The notes below the pieces were generated by a model that saw nothing but the letters and a program-made list of their open reading frames with translations, searched no databases and was not told the DNA's origin. DNA of 37,050 nucleotides from Acinetobacter lactucae. GTDB taxonomy: Bacteria; Pseudomonadota; Gammaproteobacteria; Pseudomonadales; Moraxellaceae. Positions 20,794-30,052 of this stretch are shown piece after piece (the stretch's first letter is position 1; each line of letters begins with the position of its first letter). The DNA lies in NCBI RefSeq assembly GCF_001605885.1, contig NZ_LRPE01000038.1, forward strand, positions 1-37,050, given 5' to 3'. A program made the position numbers and the translations under genes.

Positions 20794-21194
20794 TAGAACA
20801 TAATCCATACAAAGGCTGCGATAATGGCTACCACAGATAAGATCAATGAAATTGTCGCTGCAATACGACCACTTTGCAGTTCTTCAGCAAAACCTAAATC
20901 TGCAAGTAAGTGCTTAACTCCAGCAATAAAGTGGAATATCAAGCCGGCTGCAAATACCCAAACAACAAAACGTACAAGGATATTTCCAAAAACGACATTT
21001 TTAACGTAGTCAAATCCTTCTGGTGAAGATAATGATTTATCTAGAATCCATAAGAGAACTGGTACTAATAAGAAAACGATGACACCTGATAAACGGTGTA
21101 AAATTGATGCAATAGCCACGGGTGAGCGTAAATTTACCGCTAACACCTGACCCATGGACAAATTGACAGGTCTGTTGCTTTTCACAGCGGGCAT
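20793..21194 (-). CDS. sdhC: Succinate dehydrogenase cytochrome b556 subunit SdhC
   Basis: Membrane anchor with three helices. Starting at ATG 21194 gives 133 residues (MPAVKSNRPVNLSMG). A TTG-initiated extension to 21239 lacks a ribosome-binding site and is less likely. The signature RPVNL and SPVAIASILHRLSGV with Ser and Arg of the quinone site is clear, and the heme-ligand histidine lies in HFIAGVKHLLADLGF. It is first gene of sdhCDAB, preceded by a promoter-like element at 21297-21325, and its stop overlaps the sdhD start by one base. Confidence 0.95.
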   Translation of the reverse strand: MPAVKSNRPVNLSMGQVLAVNLRSPVAIASILHRLSGVIVFLLVPVLLWILDKSLSSPEGFDYVKNVVFGNILVRFVVWVFAAGLIFHFIAGVKHLLADLGFAEELQSGRIAATISLILSVVAIIAAFVWIMF

Positions 21195-21296
21195 CCTGTA
21201 GGTAGAAACTCCGACCGGAGTTTGTTGAATTAATTCCAAGGAAAGCTGGCATTGTTAGGCAAGCACAGCTCATGCCTAACCTATAAACGACACTGA

Positions 21297-21325
21297 ATTA
21301 TAAAACGCGAAGTATCAAAATACAA
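21297..21325 (-). promoter_or_regulatory. Candidate promoter of sdhCDAB
   Basis: On the minus strand TTGTAT (21325-21320), 17 bp, then a perfect TATAAT (21302-21297). It predicts a start near 21289 and a 5' leader of about 95 nt before sdhC, room for sRNA or catabolite control. Confidence 0.5.
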
Positions 21326-22020
21326 ACAATCCACTTTGCCATTTCAGCAAAAAACCATTAAATAAGAATCATTCAAAACAATATTACATTATTAGGCCAA
21401 TAAAAAAACTATACCTATATACATCATGTCCTTGTTTAAAATAACTTTTTATTTAATTTCATTTTTTCTGAAATTTCTTTTAAATAAGCCGATTTTAGAC
21501 TAAAGATAAAGTTATAAATTCCTCATATCAATAGAAAAATGATCGCAATACCCTCCTATTTTCAATGTGAGCCACATTTTCAAATAAGTGAACAGACTTA
21601 TATTTCAGTTAGATATTAAGCGATCTACACTAATTTTTCGAAAGTGAATTTCATTAAAAAACAGTTCTTATGATTTTAAACTCGTCTGATAAGCTATTTT
21701 TTATACAATTAAACTTAAAAAAAGAACAATATTCTTTGTTACAACTAAATAAAAATACAATTTTTTTTGAGTAGAAATTTGAAATTACATCATGAGTTTT
21801 ATGATTTTTTTAAGCGGAGTGGCATTTTCTACCGTCTTATTATTCTAAATTGCAATTTATAAATTTGCTTACAATTGTACTCATCCTTCATTTTTTTTCT
21901 GCACGTTCTTGTTGAATTGACTTATTATACCATCCCGATGCAGTGATTTTACTGACTTTTTTGCTCGGGTCTTGATGACTAACTCTCTGTGGGAACGTCA
22001 TTTTTTATCCATAAGTATAA
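21326..22020. other. AT-rich spacer between sdhC and gltA promoters
   Basis: About 700 bp of strongly AT-rich DNA with no credible ORF, tRNA or terminator-bounded unit. A short ATGAC / GTCAT stem with a T-run ends near 22006 but is too weak to call. It presumably hosts regulatory sites for the two divergent TCA units. Confidence 0.5.
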
Positions 22021-22047
22021 TTGACAAAATTTCAGTACTCACTAATC
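22021..22047 (+). promoter_or_regulatory. Candidate promoter of gltA
   Basis: Consensus -35 TTGACA at 22021-22026 with a poor -10 (TAATCT, 16-bp spacer). It lies about 90 bp before the gltA start. A weak -10 beside a consensus -35 suggests regulated expression. Confidence 0.4.
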
Positions 22048-22138
22048 TTATAGCAAATTTTGACACCGTCTGATTCGCACATGAGAACATTAGGATTTCG
22101 AGTCAGATCAACATTCACCAGGACAGGAGATCTATTGA

Positions 22139-23413
22139 ATGTCTGAAGCAAATGGCAAAAAAGCCGTATTACATCTTGATGGCAAAGAAATTGGATTACC
22201 AATCTACAGTGGCACTTTAGGTCCAGATGTAATTGATGTCAGCAGCATACTGAAAGAAGGTCATTTTACTTTCGATCCTGGTTTTATGGCGACAGCCGCA
22301 TGCGAATCTAAAATTACTTTTATTGATGGTGACAAAGGTATTTTATTACACCGCGGCTACCCAATTGATCAGTTAGCAACTCAAGCAGACTATCTTGAAA
22401 CTTGTTATTTATTATTAAATGGTGAGCTTCCAACTGCTGAACAAAAAGTTGAGTTTGATACGAAAGTACGTGCTCACACTATGGTTCACGATCAAGTTAG
22501 CCGTTTCTTCAATGGTTTCCGTCGTGATGCTCACCCAATGGCGATCATGGTCGGTGTTGTAGGTGCATTATCTGCGTTCTATCACAACAACCTAGATATT
22601 GAAGACATCAACCACCGTGAAATCACTGCAATTCGCTTAATTGCAAAAATTCCAACACTTGCTGCTTGGAGTTACAAATATACAGTAGGTCAACCATTCA
22701 TCTACCCACGTAACGATTTAAGTTATGCGGAAAACTTCTTGCACATGATGTTTGCTACTCCTGCTGACCGTGATTACAAAGTTAATCCTGTTCTTGCTCG
22801 CGCAATGGATCGTATTTTCACGCTTCATGCTGACCATGAGCAAAATGCTTCTACATCTACAGTACGTCTTGCTGGTTCTACTGGTGCAAACCCGTATGCA
22901 TGTATCTCTGCTGGTATCTCTGCACTTTGGGGACCTGCTCACGGTGGTGCAAACGAAGCAGTTCTTAAGATGCTTGATGAAATCGGTAGCGTTGAAAACG
23001 TTGCAGAGTTCATGGAAAAAGTTAAACGCAAAGAAGTTAAACTTATGGGCTTCGGTCACCGCGTTTACAAAAACTTCGACCCACGTGCTAAAGTAATGAA
23101 GCAAACTTGTGACGAAGTTCTTGAAGCTTTAGGCATCAACGATCCTCAATTAGCACTTGCTATGGAGCTTGAGCGTATCGCATTGAACGACCCGTACTTC
23201 GTTGAGCGTAAACTTTACCCTAACGTAGACTTCTACTCAGGTATCATCCTTAAAGCGATTGGTATCCCAACAGAAATGTTTACTGTAATCTTCGCTCTTG
23301 CTCGTACAGTTGGTTGGATCAGCCACTGGTTAGAAATGCACAGCGGCCCTTACAAAATCGGTCGTCCTCGTCAGCTTTATACTGGTGAAACTCAACGCGA
23401 CATCAAACGTTAA
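22139..23413 (+). CDS. gltA: Citrate synthase (type II)
   Basis: Condenses oxaloacetate and acetyl-CoA to citrate. 424 residues, the size of the large hexameric NADH-sensitive bacterial enzymes (E. coli 427). Catalytic residues His268 (GPAHGGAN), His307 ([15 protein letters not shown]) and Asp364 (NVDFYSG) match E. coli His264, His305 and Asp362. ATG has AGGAG nine bases upstream. It is monocistronic, divergent from sdhCDAB, and ends at the terminator at 23434-23467. This gene is a standard MLST locus in Acinetobacter. Confidence 0.98.
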   Translation: MSEANGKKAVLHLDGKEIGLPIYSGTLGPDVIDVSSILKEGHFTFDPGFMATAACESKITFIDGDKGILLHRGYPIDQLATQADYLETCYLLLNGELPTAEQKVEFDTKVRAHTMVHDQVSRFFNGFRRDAHPMAIMVGVVGALSAFYHNNLDIEDINHREITAIRLIAKIPTLAAWSYKYTVGQPFIYPRNDLSYAENFLHMMFATPADRDYKVNPVLARAMDRIFTLHADHEQNASTSTVRLAGSTGANPYACISAGISALWGPAHGGANEAVLKMLDEIGSVENVAEFMEKVKRKEVKLMGFGHRVYKNFDPRAKVMKQTCDEVLEALGINDPQLALAMELERIALNDPYFVERKLYPNVDFYSGIILKAIGIPTEMFTVIFALARTVGWISHWLEMHSGPYKIGRPRQLYTGETQRDIKR

Positions 23414-23433
23414 TATTCGAAAGAAAATTAAAT

Positions 23434-23467
23434 AAAAAAAAGCTGCCTTCTGGCAGCTTTTTTTTTA
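23434..23467 (+). terminator. gltA terminator
   Basis: AAAGCTGCC-TTCT-GGCAGCTTT hairpin followed by nine or more T, about 25 bp past the stop. The flanking A-run also allows function for the convergent minus-strand gene. Confidence 0.94.
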
Positions 23468-23491
23468 TTTAAATCTTTTTCTACTCTACAC

Positions 23492-23977
23492 TTATTCTTC
23501 TTCATACATAGTTAACAAGTGATGGCTAATTCCATCTGCTCGCAACCAAGCCAACTCATAACTCGCTTTAGCCAAAGCTAAAACACGTCTTTCAAATTCC
23601 ACCCATATGGTTTTGACTTGAGACTCCGAAATACCCAAACCACTCTCGTGTGCTAGATGTTTATTCTTTTCACATATCTTTAAAGCGTGATAAAGCTTAC
23701 GGCCTTGGCTCGCCCCTTCCATTAACCGAACACGCTTACTTAAAATGAAGCCCTCAACATGCTGCAAGTCTGCATGAGGCAGCATCGGTACTAAGATTTG
23801 ATTCAACTGATCGTCTAAACGCTTCCACACAGCCAAACGCTGCTCTGCCGTATAAGTATTCCATTGAATCACCTCGTGATTAAAACGACGACAACCACGA
23901 CAAACCTGATCACCAAAAACTGTTGAACAACGCCCTGCACATGGGGTGAGAGAGAGCGTTCGATGATCATTACTCAA
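23492..23977 (-). CDS. DUF1289 domain protein
   Basis: 161 residues. The N-terminus holds the DUF1289 cysteine motif: Cys at PCAGRC, then VCRGC, followed by RR and a W after FNHEVIQW; four cysteines that probably bind a metal. The remaining 110 residues are helical and charged with no motif I recognise, longer than the minimal DUF1289 proteins. Function is unknown. The frame begins with TTG at 23977, and AAGGAG sits six bases before it, so TTG is a convincing start. It is convergent with gltA and divergent from trhO. Confidence 0.85.
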   Translation of the reverse strand: MSNDHRTLSLTPCAGRCSTVFGDQVCRGCRRFNHEVIQWNTYTAEQRLAVWKRLDDQLNQILVPMLPHADLQHVEGFILSKRVRLMEGASQGRKLYHALKICEKNKHLAHESGLGISESQVKTIWVEFERRVLALAKASYELAWLRADGISHHLLTMYEEE

Positions 23978-24088
23978 AACAAACTCCTTAAATAAACCAT
24001 ATACTTTTTATGGTTTTCTCGCTTATTACAAATTTTCGCGCTAAAATATGCGCCTTAAATTTCTATCTTAATACATTTGGAGTTTTCC

Positions 24089-25021
24089 ATGAACGCTACT
24101 GTAGAACAGCTTGCACCTGTAGAACAGCAAGCGACCGCAGGTTGGGTTGTTGCCGCACTATATCAATTTAAAGAAGTTCAAGATCCTGCCGATCTTCAAC
24201 AACGTTTATTAGACTTAGTGAAAACAATTAATCTTTGCGGAACTCTGATTGTAGCAGGTGAAGGAATTAATGGTACTGTTGCTGGTGATCGCGTAGCAAT
24301 TGATACTTTACATCAATTTTTGCTCAATGAAGGCTTTGGCGCTATGGAATACAAAGAATCCCATAGTTCTGACAAACCTTTCCGCAAAATGAAAATTAAG
24401 CTTAAAGAAGAAATTGTAACTTTAGGCGTTGAAGTTAAACCTCGCGACTTAGTGGGTCACTACCTTGATCCTAAAGAGTGGAATGATTTAATTGCTCGTG
24501 ATGATGTAATTTTAATCGACACACGTAATGATTACGAATATAAAGCGGGTACGTTTAAGGGCGCCATTGACCCTAAAACAGAAACATTCCGTGAATTCCC
24601 AGAATACGTTAAAAAAGAATTAGAGCAACATAAAGATAAAAAAATTGCGATGTTCTGTACTGGTGGTATTCGCTGTGAAAAATCAACGTCTTTACTTCTT
24701 CAAGAAGGATTTAAAGAGGTTTACCACCTTAAAGGCGGTATTCTTAAGTACCTAGAAGAAACCCCTGCCGATGAAAGCTTATGGGAAGGCGAATGTTTCG
24801 TATTTGACGGACGTACTGCTGTAACTCATGGCGTCGAAGAAGGCGTGAATATTAAATGTCATGCTTGTGGTTGGCCTTTAACTCCTGAAGAGTCGGCTCT
24901 ACCTAGTTATGAACACGGTGTTTCTTGCGTTTATTGCATCGACAAGACCACAGAAAAGCAAAAAGCTGGTTTCCGTATGCGACAGTCACAAATTGCTGCT
25001 GCAAAACGTAAACGCCTATAA
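24089..25021 (+). CDS. trhO: tRNA uridine(34) hydroxylase TrhO (YceA-type rhodanese)
   Basis: Family known to catalyse O2-dependent formation of 5-hydroxyuridine at tRNA position 34. 310 residues from ATG 24089, which has GGAG six bases upstream. A TTG four codons earlier overlaps that Shine-Dalgarno and is rejected. An N-terminal acylphosphatase-like domain (about 18-110, GEGINGTVAG) is followed by a rhodanese domain (about 125-225) with catalytic Cys190 in MFCTGGIRCEKS. The C-terminus has a Cys pair-rich zinc-like segment (KCHACGWPL, CVYC) and a basic tail. It is monocistronic with its own terminator. Confidence 0.95.
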   Translation: MNATVEQLAPVEQQATAGWVVAALYQFKEVQDPADLQQRLLDLVKTINLCGTLIVAGEGINGTVAGDRVAIDTLHQFLLNEGFGAMEYKESHSSDKPFRKMKIKLKEEIVTLGVEVKPRDLVGHYLDPKEWNDLIARDDVILIDTRNDYEYKAGTFKGAIDPKTETFREFPEYVKKELEQHKDKKIAMFCTGGIRCEKSTSLLLQEGFKEVYHLKGGILKYLEETPADESLWEGECFVFDGRTAVTHGVEEGVNIKCHACGWPLTPEESALPSYEHGVSCVYCIDKTTEKQKAGFRMRQSQIAAAKRKRL

Positions 25022-25037
25022 AACTATAATATAGTTT

Positions 25038-25073
25038 TTAAAGGGCATTTAGATTTCTACTGCCCTTTTTTAT
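25038..25073 (+). terminator. trhO terminator
   Basis: AAAGGGCA and TGCCCTTT arms around a 13-base loop, followed by T-rich sequence, about 18 bp past the stop. Confidence 0.88.
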
Positions 25074-25098
25074 TTTATATCACTAAATTTTTCGTAAT

Positions 25099-25122
25099 AA
25101 AAAACGCCCTAGAAAGGACGTT
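25099..25122 (-). terminator. Terminator of the UPF0149 gene
   Basis: Minus-strand AACGTCC-TTTCTA-GGGCGTT stem with one G-U pair and a T-run, about 22 bp after the stop. Confidence 0.8.
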
Positions 25123-25144
25123 ATTTATTATTTCTTCTAATAAA

Positions 25145-25669
25145 TTAATTTGGCGTATGATACATCAAGTATAATTCATTCAAATTATCTGGGATTTCTT
25201 CTGCCAGTTCATCCATTAACTGTCCATTACGACGGAAAGATTCCATCTGTGGATCTTCTTCATCAATTCCACTAAATACCATCATTGGTAAAGTTAAATC
25301 AATTAATTGTTCTTCATATTCAGGTGCAAACCATGCATCTTCATTTAAGAACATTGCATCAACAAATCCAACACTCCAGTCGCCTAAGCTAGACTCAACA
25401 TCGGCTTCTTCAATTTCAAACGGAAATTCAATTCCATTTTCATTTGCTAAGTCTTGTCGAATTGACTCTAACCACGCTTTGATCTGCTGAATAATTTCGG
25501 CAGGAACTTTTTTATGGTTATTATCAAATAATTCATCTAACCAACGATCAAACTGAGGGCCTACTGCAATTGCACACAGAAAACCATGAGTTGCAGCGAA
25601 ATCTAGACCATACTCATTGTGGTCTCCATCTAGATATTCACTTAATTGGTCTAAATCTAACGCACTCAT
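25145..25669 (-). CDS. UPF0149 (YgfB/YecA) family protein
   Basis: 174 residues, acidic, mostly helical. The N-terminal LDQLSEYLDG and FAATHGFLCAIAVGP match the UPF0149 pattern, where a conserved H-G-F-L-x-A segment starts the domain. There is no C-terminal SEC-C zinc motif, so it is the YgfB type. Start ATG has AGG eight bases upstream. It lies 74 bp downstream of the PA3496-like gene in the same orientation and may share its transcript. Molecular role is not established for this lineage. Confidence 0.85.
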   Translation of the reverse strand: MSALDLDQLSEYLDGDHNEYGLDFAATHGFLCAIAVGPQFDRWLDELFDNNHKKVPAEIIQQIKAWLESIRQDLANENGIEFPFEIEEADVESSLGDWSVGFVDAMFLNEDAWFAPEYEEQLIDLTLPMMVFSGIDEEDPQMESFRRNGQLMDELAEEIPDNLNELYLMYHTPN

Positions 25670-25743
25670 TGTGTTACCTGACTATAAAAAAGAAATCTAC
25701 GATAGCATAGCATCTAAGCTGACGATGCCCTATTCAGATTTGA

Positions 25744-25950
25744 TTAGTCTTCATCATCAAGATCATCATCGTCTAAATCGTAATCAAAATCTTTTAACTC
25801 ACGCTCCAAACGGCGTTGAGCCAATAGATCATCAATTAATCTACGTTTTTCTAATGATTCTTTCGCAGTGATTTTGCCTGATGACTCATCAAAACCGACA
25901 TCATCATCATCACCGTAGTTATCATCTAATTCAAAATCTGTAGAAGACAC
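25744..25950 (-). CDS. Small acidic PA3496-like protein
   Basis: 68 residues with a GTG start supported by GAGG eight bases upstream. Acidic N-terminus (DDNYGDDDDVGFDE), a basic helix in the middle (SLEKRRLIDDLLAQRRLERELKDF), and an acidic tail (DLDDDDLDDED). The RR-x2-D-L-L-x2-RR-L pattern is that of the PA3496 family, described in databases as a putative envelope-integrity protein. No transmembrane segment or signal is present, so the name should be treated cautiously. It is divergent from rpoD across 358 bp. Confidence 0.75.
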   Translation of the reverse strand: MSSTDFELDDNYGDDDDVGFDESSGKITAKESLEKRRLIDDLLAQRRLERELKDFDYDLDDDDLDDED

Positions 25951-26255
25951 TAAAACTACCTCTAATGAAAAAATGTGAATGGGTCTAGCCGCTATTTATC
26001 TTGGTTATTTAAACGTGTCAAGTTTTATTTATATTTTTTTCATTAAACTGCATATTTGTACTTTTTTTCGCCCAAAAAATTGTGTATTTATAAACCTGAA
26101 CTATTTTTTTGATCAGAAAAAAATTCTATGATCTTTTCGATGATTTAACCTTGAAAAAAATGATTTTAGCCCAATATTCAAAAAACAGACGTGAATTCAA
26201 AGATATTTTTTATTTAACGGTTGCTGATCAAAGCCAAAACATTTCAAGCAAATTG

Positions 26256-26264
26256 TGCTATCAT
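26256..26264 (+). promoter_or_regulatory. Extended -10 promoter of rpoD
   Basis: TGC-TATCAT at 26256-26264 is an extended -10 (TGnTATCAT) with no good -35. It predicts a start near 26271 and a leader of about 38 nt. The rest of 25951-26255 is AT-rich without a gene; it contains a 67-codon TTG-initiated frame that I reject. Confidence 0.5.
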
Positions 26265-26308
26265 GCACGGTTTTTCACTGCCACAGATTCAACAAAGAGT
26301 AAGCAAAG

Positions 26309-28195
26309 ATGAGCGATATGCATTCCCCTACTTCTCAAGTAGCGGCTCTGATTAGCCGAGGCAAAGAACAAGGTTACTTAACTTACGCTGAGGTTAACGA
26401 TCATCTGCCGGACTCGATTACTGAAAGCGAACAGATTGAAGACATTATTCAAATGCTTCAAGACGTTGGTATTCCTGTACACGAGCGTGCACCTGAATCT
26501 GACGATACCATGTTCGGTGAGTCGGCTGACGCAACTGATGAGGTTGCTGAAGAAGAAGCTGCTGCCGTACTTGCATCGGTTGAAAATGAGCCTGGACGTA
26601 CGACAGACCCTGTACGTATGTACATGCGTGAAATGGGTACAGTTGAGCTGTTAACCCGTGAAGGTGAAATCAGCATTGCCAAGCGTATTGAAGAAGGTAT
26701 CCGTGATGTCCTTAATTCAATTGCTTACTGGCCAAATGCTGTTGAAGTTGTATTAAAAGAATATAATGATTTCTTAACTGGCGAACGCCGTCTTGCCGAT
26801 ATTTTATCTGGCTACCTCGATCCTGAAACTGATGAAGATATTCCAGAAGTTTTAGAAGAAGTTGAAGAGCTTGAGGAAGAAGACGAATCATCTTCAAAAT
26901 CAACGAAAGAAGTTAAGCTTGATGATGATGATGAAGAAGAAGAATCTGAAGGTGATGACGACTCTGAAGGTGATTCAGGCCCAGACCCAGAAGTTGCAAA
27001 AGTTCGTTTTACCGAGCTTGAAGCTGCTTGGGCTAAAACAAAAGCTGTTGTTGAAAAACATGGTCGTAACAGTCCAGAGGCAGAAGAAGCTTTAGAAGCT
27101 TTAGCTACTGTGTTTATGATGTTTAAATTTACACCACGTTTATTTGACATCATCTCTGAAATGATCCGTGGTACACATGAGCAAATTCGTGCCAATGAAC
27201 GTGAAATCATGCGTTATGCAGTACGTCGTGGCCGTATGGACCGTACTCAATTTCGTACATCTTTCCCTAAACAAGAATCTAATCCAGCTTGGTTAGATGA
27301 ACAAATTGCTAAAGCCCCTGCTGAAATCAAGGCGCATTTAGAAAAAGTTCGTCCAGATGTTTTAGCATTCCAACAAAAGATTGCAGATATTGAGAAAGAG
27401 CTTAGTTTAAGCGTTGCTGAAATTAAAGATATCTCTAAACGTATGGCAATTGGCGAAGCGAAAGCACGTCGTGCCAAGAAAGAAATGGTAGAAGCCAACC
27501 TCCGTTTGGTAATTTCGATTGCGAAGAAATATACTAACCGTGGTTTACAGTTCCTTGACTTGATTCAAGAAGGGAACATTGGTTTGATGAAAGCTGTAGA
27601 CAAGTTTGAATACCGCCGTGGTTATAAATTCTCGACCTATGCAACTTGGTGGATTCGTCAGGCAATTACCCGTTCGATCGCCGATCAGGCTCGTACGATT
27701 CGTATTCCAGTTCACATGATTGAAACGATTAATAAGATCAACCGTGTATCTCGTCAATTGTTACAAGAAATGGGCCGTGAACCAACACCTGAAGAATTAG
27801 GTGAACGTTTAGAAATGGACGAAGTTAAGGTTCGTAAGGTACTTAAGATTGCTAAAGAACCGATTTCAATGGAAACACCTATTGGTGATGATGAAGATTC
27901 GCATCTTGGTGATTTCATTGAAGATCAAAACATCACTTCTCCAATTGATGCTGCGACTTCAGAAGGCTTAAAAGAAGCAACTCGTGAAGTATTGGAAAAC
28001 TTAACTGAACGTGAAGCGAAAGTATTGAAGATGCGTTTTGGTATTGATATGCCAACCGATCACACACTTGAAGAAGTTGGTAAACAATTTGACGTAACAC
28101 GTGAACGTATCCGTCAGATTGAAGCGAAAGCATTGCGTAAATTACGCCACCCTTCTCGTTCTGAACACTTACGTTCTTTCTTGGAAAATGACTAA
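26309..28195 (+). CDS. rpoD: RNA polymerase primary sigma factor (sigma70)
   Basis: Housekeeping sigma factor directing RNA polymerase to most promoters. 628 residues. Region 1.1 is at about 1-85. The non-conserved region carries a long Glu/Asp/Ser run (about 185-225). Region 2 starts near 393 ([20 protein letters not shown]) with the -10-recognition segment [15 protein letters not shown]. Region 3 follows ([12 protein letters not shown]). Region 4 has the -35-recognition helix-turn-helix near 584 ([23 protein letters not shown]). It is alone here; the E. coli rpsU-dnaG-rpoD macromolecular synthesis operon is absent at this locus. Confidence 0.98.
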   Translation: MSDMHSPTSQVAALISRGKEQGYLTYAEVNDHLPDSITESEQIEDIIQMLQDVGIPVHERAPESDDTMFGESADATDEVAEEEAAAVLASVENEPGRTTDPVRMYMREMGTVELLTREGEISIAKRIEEGIRDVLNSIAYWPNAVEVVLKEYNDFLTGERRLADILSGYLDPETDEDIPEVLEEVEELEEEDESSSKSTKEVKLDDDDEEEESEGDDDSEGDSGPDPEVAKVRFTELEAAWAKTKAVVEKHGRNSPEAEEALEALATVFMMFKFTPRLFDIISEMIRGTHEQIRANEREIMRYAVRRGRMDRTQFRTSFPKQESNPAWLDEQIAKAPAEIKAHLEKVRPDVLAFQQKIADIEKELSLSVAEIKDISKRMAIGEAKARRAKKEMVEANLRLVISIAKKYTNRGLQFLDLIQEGNIGLMKAVDKFEYRRGYKFSTYATWWIRQAITRSIADQARTIRIPVHMIETINKINRVSRQLLQEMGREPTPEELGERLEMDEVKVRKVLKIAKEPISMETPIGDDEDSHLGDFIEDQNITSPIDAATSEGLKEATREVLENLTEREAKVLKMRFGIDMPTDHTLEEVGKQFDVTRERIRQIEAKALRKLRHPSRSEHLRSFLEND

Positions 28196-28248
28196 ATTTT
28201 GAAAGCTTGAAATTTCAAAACCAAGCCCCATTTAATAGAAAGAGCTAT

Positions 28249-28274
28249 AAACGCCTGCGATAATGCAGGCGTTT
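28249..28274 (+). terminator. Hairpin between rpoD and ybeD
   Basis: AACGCCTGC-GATAAT-GCAGGCGTT, a 9-bp perfect stem followed by only three T, ending about 18 bp before the ybeD start. It is probably an rpoD terminator of moderate strength that lets some transcript run into ybeD. Confidence 0.6.
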
Positions 28275-28292
28275 CAAATCATGAGGTAACTT

Positions 28293-28580
28293 ATGTTAGA
28301 CCGCACTCCATCTCGCGAACTACAAGAACATCTTTGGGTATTTCCGATGGATTATCCAATTAAACTTATTGGCGATGCGGGTGAAGAATTACGTGTTGCT
28401 GTAGTCGATATCTTGGTGAAACATTTCCCAGAGTTCGATCACTCAACATTAAAAGTTCAAGAATCTCGCACTGGCAAGTATCATTCTTTAACAGCACAAT
28501 TGCGCTTTGAGGAATTGGAACAAGTTCATGCACTTTATGCTGACTTGGCTGCTTGTCCGCAGATTAGAACTGCGCTTTAA
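28293..28580 (+). CDS. ybeD: YbeD/DUF493 family protein
   Basis: 95 residues, alpha/beta ferredoxin-like ACT-type fold by family. The motif WVFPMDYPIKLIGDAGEEL and the later SRTGKYHSLTAQL are characteristic. ATG has GAGG six bases upstream. In many gammaproteobacteria ybeD precedes lipB, and that order is kept here, though with a terminator between them. A regulatory link to lipoate attachment has been suggested from context only; no catalytic residues are apparent. Confidence 0.92.
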   Translation: MLDRTPSRELQEHLWVFPMDYPIKLIGDAGEELRVAVVDILVKHFPEFDHSTLKVQESRTGKYHSLTAQLRFEELEQVHALYADLAACPQIRTAL

Positions 28581-28596
28581 TTTTAAGTTCTTCAAT

Positions 28597-28635
28597 AAAT
28601 ACCACAGTCAGGCATTCTTACTGTGGTATTTTTTT
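28597..28635 (+). terminator. ybeD terminator
   Basis: AATACCACAGT with ACTGTGGTATT (11-bp perfect arms, 11-base loop) and a T-run, 17 bp after the stop. It implies a separate promoter for lipB in the next 140 bp. Confidence 0.92.
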
Positions 28636-28782
28636 GGAAATTTTAAAACCTCCACACCACGAAAAACCTTACAAATATTTAGAATTCCTTTTATAAAATC
28701 CTTTAAAATTACAAGGTCTTCGGCTTTATCTAGTAAATATTCACTGGGCGCCGCATAAACTAACTTATAGGAAGATATTGTG

Positions 28783-29436
28783 ATGAGCCTTGATAAACCT
28801 AACTTAATCATTCGGCAATGGAACGATTTACAAGATTATCAAAGCAAATTTGAAACCATGAAACTCTTAACAAATGAGCGAGATCAAAATACGCCCGATG
28901 AGTTATGGTTACTTCAGCATCATAATGTTTTAACTCAAGGTCAAGCTGGCAAACCTGAACATATCCTTATTTCATCAGATATTCCTGTAGTACAAACTGA
29001 TCGTGGAGGGCAAGTAACTTGGCATGGACCTGGTCAACTTGTGGCTTACTTTATGTTTGATCTTAATCGTCTAAAATGGAACGTACGAACGTTAGTCAGT
29101 TTTGCTGAACAATTCATGATAGATGTTTTAAAAAAATATGGAATTGAAGCGTATGCTAAGCCTGATGCACCGGGAGTATATGTAGATGGCCGTAAGATTG
29201 GTTCCTTAGGTTTTAAAATCCGTCGTGGCTGTAGCTACCATGGGTTAGCGCTAAATCTGGACTGTGCCCTAGACGGGTTCCAGACAATCAATCCTTGTGG
29301 CTACGCAGGTTTAGAAATGGTGCGTATACAAGATTTGGTGACTCCTTATCCATCATTCACTCAACTTTGCCAAGACTTTATTGAGTATATTAAGAACACT
29401 GGGTACTTTAATGACCCAGAAGTCAAAACTGAATAA
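28783..29436 (+). CDS. lipB: Octanoyltransferase LipB
   Basis: Transfers octanoyl from acyl carrier protein to lipoyl domains such as those of SucB in this window and of other 2-oxoacid dehydrogenases. 217 residues from ATG 28783. A GTG one codon earlier is equally close to the AGGAAG site and cannot be excluded. Motifs: [13 protein letters not shown] (73-85), catalytic Lys145 in GSLGFKI, and the acyl-thioester Cys172 in [11 protein letters not shown]. lipA is not adjacent. Confidence 0.96.
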   Translation: MSLDKPNLIIRQWNDLQDYQSKFETMKLLTNERDQNTPDELWLLQHHNVLTQGQAGKPEHILISSDIPVVQTDRGGQVTWHGPGQLVAYFMFDLNRLKWNVRTLVSFAEQFMIDVLKKYGIEAYAKPDAPGVYVDGRKIGSLGFKIRRGCSYHGLALNLDCALDGFQTINPCGYAGLEMVRIQDLVTPYPSFTQLCQDFIEYIKNTGYFNDPEVKTE

Positions 29437-29517
29437 ATCGCTTTGCGATGAAATAAAAATGGATTAGAGTAATTACTCTAAATTTGCTTTTGCATAATTT
29501 TAACAAGGGATACGCGA

Positions 29518-30051
29518 GTGATTTCGACAAAAGCTGTAAAGCCTACTCTGCAACTTGCCTACGTTAAGCTCATGATGGATGTTGTTGGTCGTGGCTTAGT
29601 CATGGCAAGTCAAGTGGACACTGAAATACAAGAGGAAGTATCTAAATTTCCTGTTCACTTTGTACTTTCAATGAATGTTTTCCCAAATGGACCAGCATTT
29701 TTTGCTCGAGTCACAGAAGACAAACAGTTAGAGCTACTCAAAAGAGCTGAAAGAAAGCCAGACTTAACTATTACATTCAAACATGTAACTCATGCCTTTT
29801 TAGTATTTTCTTTTCAAGAAAGTACTGCCCAAGCATTTGCTAATGACCGAATGATTGCTGATGGTGATGTATCTGCTGCCATCCGCTTAGTACGCTGTCT
29901 AAATAAAATGGAATCTCTTATTTTACCTAAATTGGTTGCGTCACTTGCAGTGAAAGAATACCCAACCGAACTAACCCTAAAAGAAAAATTCAACGAAGCT
30001 GCAAATATTTATTTAAAAGTAGCTAAGTCCTATTTCAAGCGGAGCGCATAA
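29518..30051 (+). CDS. SCP2-like (sterol-carrier-type) domain protein
   Basis: 177 residues, GTG start with AAGG about ten bases upstream. No signal peptide. The middle shows an SCP2-like pattern: FPVHFVLSMNVFPNGPAFFARV, then RKPDLTITFKHVTHAFLVFSFQESTAQAFANDRMIADGDVSAAIRLVRCLNKM, that is a strand-rich half followed by the helix with D-G-D typical of SCP2-type lipid binders. The assignment is moderate. It stops one base before the alcohol dehydrogenase start, so the two are almost certainly co-translated and probably act on a shared hydrophobic substrate (inference). Confidence 0.7.
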   Translation: MISTKAVKPTLQLAYVKLMMDVVGRGLVMASQVDTEIQEEVSKFPVHFVLSMNVFPNGPAFFARVTEDKQLELLKRAERKPDLTITFKHVTHAFLVFSFQESTAQAFANDRMIADGDVSAAIRLVRCLNKMESLILPKLVASLAVKEYPTELTLKEKFNEAANIYLKVAKSYFKRSA

Positions 30052-30052
30052 C

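Noticed and set aside
21990..22010. Terminator-like ATGAC/GTCAT stem upstream of gltA
   Set aside because: Only five base pairs with a long loop, and no transcript unit that would need it is apparent.
26109..26312. 67-codon frame just upstream of rpoD
   Set aside because: Begins with TTG without Shine-Dalgarno, spans the rpoD promoter and overlaps its start; composition is unlike a conserved protein.
26812..27210. Ser-rich antisense frame inside rpoD
   Set aside because: Direct complement of the Glu/Asp-rich linker of sigma70; the serine runs are the reverse of GAA/GAT codons.
28608..28811. Minus-strand 67-codon frame between ybeD and lipB
   Set aside because: Covers the ybeD terminator and the lipB start region; no ribosome-binding site and no recognisable family. 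More likely the lipB promoter area.
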